Below, in pieces: positions 13,401 through 25,400 of a DNA stretch of 64,000 nt. A program made the translations under genes and the position numbers. The DNA comes from Heloderma charlesbogerti (lineage: Eukaryota; Chordata; Lepidosauria; Squamata; Helodermatidae), in NCBI GenBank assembly GCA_026122225.1, contig JANEZZ010002699.1, positions 62,001 through 126,000 on the forward strand. Direction: 5' to 3'. The stretch's first letter is position 1, and every line of letters begins with the position of its first letter. The notes beneath the pieces were generated by a model. The model searched no databases. It saw only the letters and a list, made by a program, of their open reading frames with translations, and was not told the DNA's origin.

Positions 13401-16400
13401 CCCCATCACGTCCTGGCATATAGAAGGGGAAGAAATGGAAGCAGTGACAGATTTTACTTTCTTGGGCGCCAAGATCACCGCAGACGGTGACTGTAGCCAT
13501 GAAATTAAAAGACGCTTGCTCCTTGGGAGGAAAGCTATGGCAAACCTAGACAGCATAGTAAGAAGCAGAGACATCACCTTGCCGACAAAGGTTCGTATAA
13601 TCAAAGCTATGGTTTTCCCAGTAGTAATGTATGGCTGTGAGAGCTGGACTATAAGGAAGGCTGAGCGCCGAAGAATTGATGCTTTCGAACTGTGGTGCTG
13701 GAGAAGACCCTTACGAGTCCCCTGGACTGCCAGGAGGTCAAATCCTAAAGGAAATCAACCCTGAGTGCTCATTGGAAGGACAGAGACTGAAGCTGAAGCT
13801 CAAATATTTTGGCCACCTAATGCGAAGAGAAAACTCTGTGGAAAAGACCCTGATGCTGGGAAAGACTGAAGGCAAAAGGAGAAGGGGACGACAGAGGATG
13901 AGATGGCTAGATAGCATCACCGATGCAATGAATATGAACTTGAGCACGCTCCAGGAGAGAGCGCAGGACAGGAAGGCCTGGCGTGCTATGGTCCATGGGG
14001 TCACGAAGAGTCGGACACGACTGAACAACTGAACAACAACAACAACAACAACCATATATTGCCCTTCAGCTAACATAATAATAAAGCTTAAAAGCAACCT
14101 TACAACAATCACTAATGTATTTTGTATTAGATATATAAATGAGTGTGCACATTTCTATACACTCTCAAACAATAAATTTAAGTACAGTATATCATACCCA
14201 TTTTAAAAAGAAAGGATTGAAGAGAGAAAAAAGAAAAAAGAGAGAAAGAAAAAAAATGAGAGAAGAAAAAAAGGACGGATATATATATGAGCCATTATCT
14301 CTGGCCTAGCCTGAATCTTACAGACTAAACATAGCCAGTTAACAAAACATGTTTGTAGATTCCAGTTCATGGGCTGGAACAGAAATCTCACATTTTCCAT
14401 TTAGCCACGCCTCCGCCATTTCATGAATTAGAAACTTCGTCATCTGGCCTTCAGAAAAAATGCAAAATGTAGCAGGATATTTTAAGTGATATTGTAAGTT
14501 CATTTGTTTTGCCAATTTTTTTGCCTTGCTAAATTGCCTTCTATTATCAGCAACTTCTTTGCTGTAATCTGGAAATAGCATAACTTTATCTTGTTTCCAA
14601 AAAAGATATCTGCCCTCTCTTGCCAAACGCAGTATATAATTTTTTGTGGAGATTCTTGCAAATTGGACTATAATTGTATAACCAGTCCCTTTGGCATTTG
14701 ACACATGGAATGCCTGCTCAATATCATATGAATAATCAGATGGCACAGGGAGTATCTCATGCAAAAGCTTATCTACAAAAGTAGACAAATTTACATCACT
14801 AGGTAAATCTTTAATGCCAATGATACGTACATTTGCCCTGTGCGCAAAAGCCTCCAGTTGAGAGATTCTAACAGAAAAATTGTTGAAAAAAGCTTGTGAT
14901 GTAGTCTCGTTCCCTGCCACCCGATCTTGCAGCTCGTTAAACTTCGCCTCCATTTTTTTTGCCAAGAAGTGTTGATTAAATCCACAGCCCCTTGCAGGGC
15001 GGTGATGGAATTTTGAATAGTATCCAGTCTCTTAGCTTATTCAGCAAATTGCGAAGACAAAGTTTTTATCAGAGCAAGTAACTCCCCTGTACCTTCAGTT
15101 CTCGGAGCCTTTGCCAAGGGAGGTATGGGGGGGGGAGGCGGAGATCCTTTTTTTCGCCTTGATGTGGCCATCCTTCTCTTCAAACAGATCTTGCAGGTCC
15201 TCAGATATTGTTGATATTTCTTAATCCATTCCTCAAATATTGTTGGTATTTCTTAATCTATAAACTACAATGGAGCACGTCAGCCCTGATTTCTCCTAAT
15301 TAGATAGGAGGTTCAAAACAACGCTGAGCTATGATTAAGCTCTGGCAGGCTAGTCTTGGATCCCAGCCCCCTGCTAATTTGCACAGAGGATTATCTTCCA
15401 AAACTTCATCCAGATGTGGCTCTTGCCTCCCCTTTTAATTCCAGATGAAGAGGTTTTTCAACCTTTTAAAAAGCTGTTTGAGATAGCGTCCCGTGGAGGC
15501 TCCGCAGAATGCTGCCAGGGCGACATTGGCTCTGACCGGAAGTGCCACACAGCAGCAGTGTTCAGTGGTCTGCTTCCACGATTAGTTCCCAACCTTCCGC
15601 CAGAAGGGCCCATCCGCCAGCCCCTGCTTCTGACTGAATAATTCCTGAATACGGCTCTTGTCTGCCCCCCAAACAATATCTGGAGCAGAGCTGTGACGGG
15701 GGCTAAATCTACCCTTTATGGTGGGCTCACTCAAGGCAGGGAACCAGTTCATCTTCCATCTAGTGGTGTCCTCAAGTGTACCACTGTTCTCTGTGACAAA
15801 GAAGTGAAAGGTTTGCATTCATGCCTATGGGGAAAAGGCTTTGGTGGCTTCGTACTGTGGCGCTCTGCTGCCAACTCCCCCACTGTATCTCTTTGAGCAA
15901 AGGTCACCCACAATGGCTGCCCCAGAAAGAGGCAGAGTCTTCAGAGACTTTGGCTCTCTGCATCACCGCATACCCCACTCCTATCGCAGCGCCATTCATT
16001 AGTAATTTCAGGTTAATAAATATGTGGTCCTTATTCTGAAAACAAGACCCATCTCCTCCTTTTCTCCTTAGATCAGTTATGGCTTTGCTGCTCATTTTCT
16101 TAATGATAAAACCCAGTTCCCTTTTGTCTACCGGATGGCCCCAAAGGAAGAAACCCAGTACCCGGGGATTGTCCAACTGCTCCTGTTTTTCCAATGGACG
16201 TGGGTCAGTCTCTTCGCTCCAGACAGTGACAACGGAGAGAGGTTCATGAGAGCCATGACACCTCTGATGCACAGTAGTGGAATTTGTGTTGCCTTCTCCA
16301 AAAGACTACCAAGAAATATCATAGACCAAATGCTTGAGCATGAACTATCTATCGTGTGGAGACAAGTGAATGTAGTTGTTTACTATGCAGACTCTCACTA

Positions 16401-19400
16401 TGGCCTTTATCCAATTATCTTCATACAAAGAATACTTGAAACGAAACAAATTGGGAGAAAAGTCTGGATCACAACAACTTTTCAAGACATCAACCTGAGC
16501 TTGAGTTTGGCACCAAATACCTTTCCATTCCTCCATGGCTGTTTGTCCTTCATAATGAAGACCAAAAAAGGGACAAAACATGATTACTATGAACCAGAGT
16601 CCTTTGCTGCTGAATGGTTTTGGGATGGAGCTTTTAATTGCTTCATTTCAAAGCATGTTTTGTCCATGAAAATTTGGACAAGATTCACAGAGAAAGAGAA
16701 TCTGTGGACGCTGCCCCAGGAGGAGACCGAGCGAGCCTTGTCTCAAGACAGTTACAGGACATACCACAGTGTCCAAGCCATGGCCCATGCCTTAAATGTT
16801 GCATATTTATCCCAGTCCAAGCAGATGTTGATAATGGGTAGAGGAGAACAGCTGGATCATCACAAACTACAACCATGGCAGGTATTCCCTTTTGCTTTTG
16901 CAACCCCACGACAAATAGCAGAAGACTCATGGTGAAGATGGCCAGAAATGTGTGGGAGTACATAATAGTGCCTAATGTGCAGCAGTGCAGGCAGGAAACA
17001 GAGACTATTTTGCTATAGCATCCTCAAGAAGCCACCCAAGGGAGTTATTATGAGTTGTCCAGGTATGGAGGCCCTGTGGTGGTTCCCATGCCTGGGACAT
17101 AGGCTTGTTACTTGGTCAAGATGGGTTTGCACTCCTCACGAAAGAGCAGTTTCATAGTCTGAGAGTACTCCTAGATCTGCTGGAGGCCCATGTGACTGTG
17201 ATAGCTCACAGTGCGTTTTCTGAATTTTATCCGATATGCCACTCCTGGACAAGTTTAGCTTGGCCATGGTGGCGCAGGAGTTGGTAACCTCAAGACTGCA
17301 TTACTGCAGCACACTATGCGTTGGAGCCGATCTGCTACTGGGTCAGGTTTAAGGTTCTTGTACTAGTCCATGTCTTCCAAATTATAGGTTTGTGGTCACT
17401 TAGAATATATGCCATAAATTGAGTTCACCTTGGGCATAAAACTGAAGCTGTTGTGCTGTTGTCCTTCATTGGTGTCCTGTCGGCTCAAACAGTCAGTAGC
17501 TGATGCATCAAATTCTTGAGATGCTTTGCTCCCAATGCTGCCCACCCCTTTACAGGTGACATAACTAATGCTCCTAGTGCTGTCCATTCTGGACATTCTC
17601 ATCTTGCCTCCAATGTTTGGCTGGGGCTATTAGCTGGGTTTTAAGATACTTGTGTAAACTGGGTAAGTTAACACCACCTAATTTTACAGGTAGTTGTAAT
17701 TTGGATGATGCAATGCATCGATTTGCTGTTGCCACCCACAGAAAGGTCCTAAATAAGCTACCTATTTTTCTAAAAGATTGTTGCGGCATTAACAAATGCA
17801 GGAAATATCTGTTAAATGTCTGTTAAAAGCAACAGAACACCATCATCACAGAGAGCAAGTCTATATTGGAGGCCTCCCACTTTGTTGGCATTGATGGTTT
17901 GTTGAATGGCTGAAATGTGATGTTTAAAAGAAGCATGGAAAAGGGACACTCCTGCATAGCTCCACAGTAAAGTGGGAACAGGTCTGAATTAATTCCACTA
18001 ATTGCATGGTATAAAGCACATGATGCAGGTGCTTTATATAATATTTGGATCCAAGTGAGAAATCGATGAGGGAAGTGAAGTTTGTGCATGGCTGCCATGA
18101 GGAAACTCCAACTGATCCTGTCAAAGGCCTCCCCACTTCCAGTATCATGAGTCCAGGCATCTCAGAGCTTTTCTACACAATTTATTGCGCACTCGACATT
18201 CCTTACTAACCGTTGTTTATGGGTTCTTTAGACAATGTCATCACCCTCCTGTTTCACTTCTGTTTTTAAACAACACTTTCAGCAAGTTTCTTTGGAGCAA
18301 GGAAAATGTGGTATTAATTAACGGCATAATCCTATGCACATTTAGACAGAAAAAAGGTGTACAACTCCCAGCATGCCCCAACCAATGTGACTAGTTGGGC
18401 CATGCTGGGAGTTGTAGGATTTTTTTCTGTCTAAACATGCATAGGATGGCGCCCTAAAGTGAGCGAAAGAAAACACTATTTCTACTTCTGTATTTGCGGT
18501 ATTCTGCTATACCACAGTGCTACCTAGAGGTTATGTAGCAGACAAGCAGTTGATCTCAGTTCAGTGGTAGTACTCTCAATTCTGTGACAAAACCAAAAGT
18601 AGATACAGTGGATGAACAGCCTCATGTAGAAAAGCTCTTATTTTCTGCAAGAAATTTTGTATGGCTTCATTACTGAGGGCCATATCACCTTTGTTGAAAG
18701 TAGCATAAAACTGTTAGAACACGTTATTGATGGCTTCTGTGTCTTTGTGTATTTGTCCTTTGTTGCATTTAATGCATGCAATGGTGGCTTTATTCTTGAT
18801 GTGTTTTAGCCTGGAATGAAGTCGTTTGTCTACCTTCTCCCGATAGGACTGCTTGGTTTATGCCAACAAACACTCAGCTTGCTGGGCATGTGTTTTATTT
18901 TCTTCATATTGGGTTTGGTTATTGGGACCAGGATGCCTAGCAAACTGTCTTCCCCTATATAAACCAAATCAACCCCTGAAATCTTCTGAGGAGGCTTTGT
19001 TGGTCCCCCCATGACCAACAGTGTGTTGTCTAGTAATGGCTTGTAAGCGGCCTTCCTGGTTGTGGTTGCCCTACTCTGGAATGCTCTCCCACATGTGGTC
19101 TAAGAGGTGGAAAGTGGTGCCTCTTGAAGGTGCAGCTTTTTAGTCGGGCTTTCCCTGATGTGTAATCGCACTACTCTGTTGTACTGTTTCTGTACTGTTT
19201 TTAATGTATTTAATATTTATATTTATTTTCTGTTGGCTTTAGTATTGTATTTTAGAAAACCACCTAGGGATTTTGTCATATTTAGTGGTATATAAATATC
19301 ATAAATAAATACAATTTTATCTATTTCTTATGAAAACTGCTTAGAGATCTTATGATATCAAGCAGTACATAAGTAATTTAAATAAAAAACAACAACAAGG

Positions 19401-22400
19401 ACACCATATTTTTGAGGTGTAGGGTGCATTGTTTCACTTCTTCCTGCAGTTACCATTCTAAAGAACATAAGAACATAAGATGAGCCATGCTGGATCAGAC
19501 CAAGGGTCCCTCTAGTCCAGCATTCTGTTCACACAGTGGCCAACCAGCTGCCTACTGGAAACCTACAAGCAGGACATGAGTGCAACCCCACCCTCCTGCC
19601 CATGTCCTCCAGCAACCGGCGTACACAGGCATACTGTCTCTGATACTGGAGGTAGCACATACCTCCAGTAATTATGTCCTGTAGCCATTGATAGCCTACT
19701 CCTCCAGGAATGTATCCAACCCCCTTTTAAAGCCATCCAAGGTGGTGGCCATCACTACCTCTTGTGCTAGTGAATTCCATAGTTTGATTATGTGCTGTGT
19801 GAAGAAGCCCTTCCTTTTATCTGTCCTGAGTCTCCCACCAATCAGCTTCATGGAATGATGCTGGGTTCTAGTATTTTGAGAGAGGGAGAAAAACGTCTCC
19901 CTATCTGCATTCTCCACACCATGCATAATTCTGTATGCATCATAGAATCTTAAAATAGTAGGGTTGGAAGGGGCATATAAGACCATCTAGTCCAATCCCC
20001 TGCTCAGTGCAGGAATCCAAGGCAAAGCATCCCTGACAGATCCCTGTCCAGCCTCATCTTGAATGCCTTCACTGTCAAAGAGCCCACCACCTCCCTAGGT
20101 AATTGGTTCCATTGTTGTATTGCTCTAACAGTCAGGAGGTTTTTCCTCTATCATGTCTCCCTTTACCCTCCTTTTTTTTTCCTATGCTAAACAAACCCAG
20201 CTGTTGTAACCTTCCCTTATAGGGGCGATGCTCCAGACCCTTGATCATTTTAGTTGCCCTTTTCTGCACTTTTTCCAGCGCTACAATATCTTTCTTCAGG
20301 TATGGTGACCAGAACTGTACACAGTATTCTAAGTATGGTTGCACCATAGATTTGTATGAAGTCAAAATTATATTGGTAGTTTTATTCTCAATTCCTTTCC
20401 TAATTATGCCTAACATGGAGTTTGCCTTTTTTACACTGACCACACACTGGGTTGACATTTTCATTGAGCTGTCCACCACAACCTCAAGATCTGTTTCTTG
20501 GGTGGTCATCACTAGCTCACATTCCATCAGCATATACATGAAGCTGGGAGTTTTTGCCGCAATTTGCATCAATTTACACTGTCTTACATTGTACCACATT
20601 TGCCATTTAGATGCCCAGTCTCCCAGTTTGGAGAGATCCTTTTGGAGCTCCTCACAATCCCTATTGGCTTTATTATCCCTAAATAATTTGGTGTCATCAG
20701 CAAACCTGGACACTTGGCTGCTCACTCCTAATTCCAGATCATTTATGAACAAGTTGAAAAGCATTGGTCGTAATACAGATCGCCGTGGAACCCCACCATT
20801 TACTTCCCTCCATTGGGAGAATTTACCATTTATTCCTACTCTCTGCTTTCTGTTCTTTAACCAGTGACTGATCCATAAGAGGAGCTGTCCTCTTATTCCG
20901 TGACTGCTCAGTTTGCTCAGGAGTCTTTGGTGAGGGACTTAGTCAAATGCCTTTTGGAAGTCCAAGTAAACAATGCCTACCAGATCATCCCTGTCTACAT
21001 GTCTACTGACGCTCTCAAAGAATTCTAAACAGTTACTGAGATAGGATTTACCTTTGCAGAAACTGTGTTGATTCTTTTTCAGCAGTGCTTGTCCTTTTGT
21101 ATGGCTACTAGTTTTATCTTTAATAATGCTTTCAACCAATTTACCTGGAACAGATGTGAAGCTAACCAGCCTGTAATTTCCCGGACCCCCCCGGATCCCT
21201 TTTTAAACATTGGTGTTACACTGGCCATTCTCCAGTCCTCTGGTATCTTAGGGACATGTTGCAGATTTTTGTTAGAAGATCAGCCATTTTGTATGTGAGT
21301 TCTTTGAGAACTCTAGGATGGTTCCCATTTGGGCCTGGTGACTTATTTGCTTTCATCTTATCAATAAGGTTGAGAACTTCATCTTTTGTCACCACTGTTT
21401 GCCTCAGCTCCTTAGACTCCCTTCCTGAAACAATCAGTTTGAGCACAGGTATCTGTCCTATATCTTCTGCAGTGAAGAAGGATGAAAAAGAATTCATTCA
21501 GCTTCTCTGAAATCTCCTTGTCCTCCTTCAATACTCCTTTAACTCAATTGTCATCCAAAGGTCCAATTGCCTCCCTAGCTTTTTTTCTGCTTCTGATATA
21601 TTTAAAGAATTCTTCATTGCTGGCCTTGATATTGTTAGCGATATGCTCTTCGAAATGCTTTTTTGCATCTCTTATTGTCTGCTTGCATCACCCTTGTGCA
21701 AGCTTGTGCTCCCTTTGTTTTCCTCACTTGGGCAAGTCTTCCATTTTCTAAAGGAAGCTCGCTTTTCTCTAATAGCTCCCTTGACACTGTCCGTTATCCC
21801 TGCTGGCAACCTCTTGGACTTGGTGCTACCTTTCCTAACCTGTGGTTTACATTTTAGCTGAGCTTCTATTATTGTGGTTTTGTGTAATCCCCAAGCATTT
21901 TGAAGGGATTTAATCCTCTTGATTCCCCTTTTAATTTCCCTTTCTCCTGTTGCTTCATTTTAGAGAAGTTTCTTCTTTTGAAGTCAAATGTGACTCTGTT
22001 GGAATTCCTGGGCAATTTCCCACTTAAATACGTATTAAATGTGATAGCACTGTGGTCACTGTTTCCAATTGGCTCAACAATGTTTACATCTCGTATTAGG
22101 TCCCGGGTGACACCACATAGGATTAAATCCAGGGTCGCCTCCGCTCTGGTTGGTTTCATGACCAACTGTTCTAGGGCACAGTCATTTAGGGCATCAAGAA
22201 ATGTAACCTCTTTATCATGACTGGAATTTGCATTTAGCCAGTCAATATGGGGTAATTGAAGTCACCCATTATTACAACAGTTCCTCATCTGGAGGCCTCC
22301 CTGACTTTTTTTTCCATCTCAAGCTCAGCCTGAGCATTCTGGTCTGGCCCTGTGTGTGGAACAGGCAGCACTTCAGAGAAAGCCACCTTGGTGATCCTGG

Positions 22401-25400
22401 ATTTCAGACTCTTACCTAGCAACCTAACTTTGGCTTCCAGGACCTCAGGATTACATTTCCCCACATTGTTGGTACCAGCATGGACCACAACCACTGACTC
22501 CACCCCCCCAGCACTATCTACTAGGCTATCTAGACGGCACGTGATATCCGCAACATTCATACCAGGCAATTCTCCATGAGGTCTACCTGCCCATCACAAA
22601 CCCAGCTGCCTATGTGTCTAATGATTGAATCCCCCCAACCACAAGCCCCCCTCCCTGTGGAGGCACATCCTCAGCATGAGAGGATATTTGTTCATCTTCC
22701 GAGAAATGGGTCCCTTCTAAGGGATCATTTCGCTCTTCCTCAGAATGATACCCTCCTTCCCTGAGATGCCAATTCTTCGTGACAGCAGAGGAGCTATCAC
22801 CCTGGGAGTGGGACATCGCTAATAGGTCCCTGAAGGTCTCATCCACCAACCTCTCTGCCTAGCTTAGCAGATCAGTTCAGCAACCTTGGCCTCAAGGGAA
22901 TGAACTTGTTCCCTGAGAGCCAGGCACTCATTACATCAAGCACACACCCATGACTTCTGTCCAGTGGGCAGATAGTCATACATGTGGCACTCAGCGTAAT
23001 ACACTGGATAGCCCCCACACCCCTGGTGGCTTTCTACTTTCATAAGTGTTTTTTTTTAAATTTGGGTATGTTTTACCTGGAAAGCTTAGTTGTTTGTGGG
23101 AAAAGGGGAGGAATTTATATATAGTAATTTCTTTACAATTACTTACTGTGAGTAGGGAGGAAAGAGTCAACTGCTCTGGCTTCCTCACCCTGTTGCTAAA
23201 CTCACACAGTTGCTTAACTTGCTTGTTTGCTGACGCTTTGTCACTGAGGCTCCTCACACTTGGAAAGTGGGGTCCCTTACAAGCATGCTTCCTTATATAG
23301 ATAGGCCCAACTGCTGCTGCAGTGAATCTGGTTGGACTACCTTGTTTGAAAAGCAAGGAAGGCTGTGTGTGAACTCCTGATCAGCACTAGCTTCCAGTAG
23401 CTGGGAATGTCGGTCTATTGACGCCCCAGGGAATGGTGATTCCTATTTAGGAAGGAGGACTATTAAGATTAGTGAATGGGACACTTATTTAGGGGAGATC
23501 CTCTATTCAATGGGTCATTGCAGGGGACAGCAGACAAAGGGCAGGTGATTTGGGAAGGCTGTGGCTTGCAAGATCTGTGTGTTTTTCTGTGTGTTTTTAA
23601 AAAACTAAACGATAAGCTGGACTCTTAAACTTGCTTTATTTAATGAACTGCTCTTTAGGGCCTAAAGCCTGGGACTAAACTGAGCCCAAACTGAAGCTAG
23701 CTTGCACTTTTCCTGCTTAGAAGCAGACTCTTATTCACCCTTTCTAAGCTTGGCTTTAGTTTAAAATATGCAGGTGAGGTTGCTAACATTTGCTTAGCCC
23801 ATTCTTTTTTGAGATAGGCAGAATAAGAGATGATTTGGTCCCACAGGTATGCCTTCATAATGTCCCATAATTGTGCTCTTCTGACAGCTGGTGAGTCGTT
23901 AAAATGCAGGAAGTGCTGGGTTTCTGTTTTTATTGTATGTAGGAAGCTTGGATCACATCACACTGATGGGATGAGTTTCCACTGTGAACATCTTCCATTT
24001 CCCAGTTGTTGTTGTTTTTTTTTTAATAGTCACTGGGCATGATCTGATATTATAATTGGCCCTTTTGCACAAAAGTAATAGTGTGACTAATGGGAGTGGA
24101 GACCAAAAATTTATCAAGCTGTGAGCTCATTTGGTGGACTGTGGACAAGAAAGCATAGTCTCGAGCTGTGGGGTTCATTAGTCCCCACACTTCCTGAAGT
24201 CCCATGTTCTCCATGAGGACATCGAACATGGCTCAAGGTTTGGAGGGTTCTCCTATCCAGGGTTCTCCTATCCTTCGTTCTGGGTTCTCCTATCCAGAAT
24301 TGGGTTATTATGTCCACCCCTCAGAATCTCCCCACACTCTTTCATCAGGGTCAAAAAGAGATGCTGCCTTTCAACCAGAGGGCAGTACGGCACAGGGTGA
24401 CTTAGGAAATGATGCTGACTCTGTCCAACCATAAAATGCTGAAGCAGAAAGAGAGGACTCAAGAAAGTATCTCAGTAGTGACTGTGAAAACCAGTGAGTG
24501 TCAACCCCTTGGAGTCCAGGGCTGAATCTATACATAGCAGTTTTACCGTTATCATACTGCAATGATAACTATTGGTGCACATGACACCAATGGGACCCAA
24601 AAGGTATCACTGCAGTATGATAACAGTAAAACTGCTATGTGTAGATTCAGCCCAGGTGACTGTGCACTGGCCCCAGAAGACTACAGCTCAAAGTGAGGAG
24701 GGCTAATATACAGAATAAGCTGTCATGTTTTCTAAAAGCAGATTGTTTTGTCTGTCATTCTAGCTTCATGCTTTCTTAAGAGAAGTCCAGCTTTCTAATA
24801 TTTCCATTGATGGAATGTATTTGGATGAGCGTGGGGACCTGGGAGCTGACTTTGATATTGTGAACTGGGTGCTGTTTCCCAACTATTCTTATGGAAGGGA
24901 GAAAATCGGAAATATCACGCAACAGACAACCACTCTTACAAAGCTCACCATTAACCTGGAAGCCATTGTGTGGCCCGGGCATTTTAAGGAGGTAGGGGAA
25001 ATGATTTGTGTCATATTATGGGATTGTGCTATTTGTTAAGCTTTAATAATATCTGGGGTAATAAATAGATATGAGATACCTTGTGCAATTCTCTGAAGAC
25101 TTACCTGGAAATAAGTCCCCTTGACCATAGTGGGAATTGAGGTTGTTGAGTAAACACCTGCAGGATTGCATTGTAAAAGGAATCCTTCCATAGCAGCGCA
25201 GGCTGGGGAGTGTTTAGCCCCCCAAACCCACCCTGTGTTGTGATCATTGTTCTGGCTTCTCAACACATGTTAGGCTATCCTGTTGCTAAACACACATCGC
25301 AACCCACATTGTCATGTAAATCCATCTTCAGCTGCCTTAAAAACACCATTTGAACAGCAAACTACTAATCAATGCAGAGGGTCAAATATTTCGGTGTAGA

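Larger units (their letters stand above)
10420..15660 (-). mobile_element. L1-type element with ORF1 only (HAL1-like), split by a BovB
   Basis: On the minus strand a 5' untranslated part (about 15,660-15,172) leads into an L1 ORF1 (15,171-14,343). The ORF1 is followed by roughly 690 bp of non-coding A/T-rich sequence ending in an A-rich tail at 10,421-10,440, once the BovB at 10,831-14,049 is subtracted. No ORF2 sequence lies between ORF1 and the tail. This is the architecture of half-L1 elements, although a deletion of ORF2 from a normal L1 would look the same. Confidence 0.55.
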
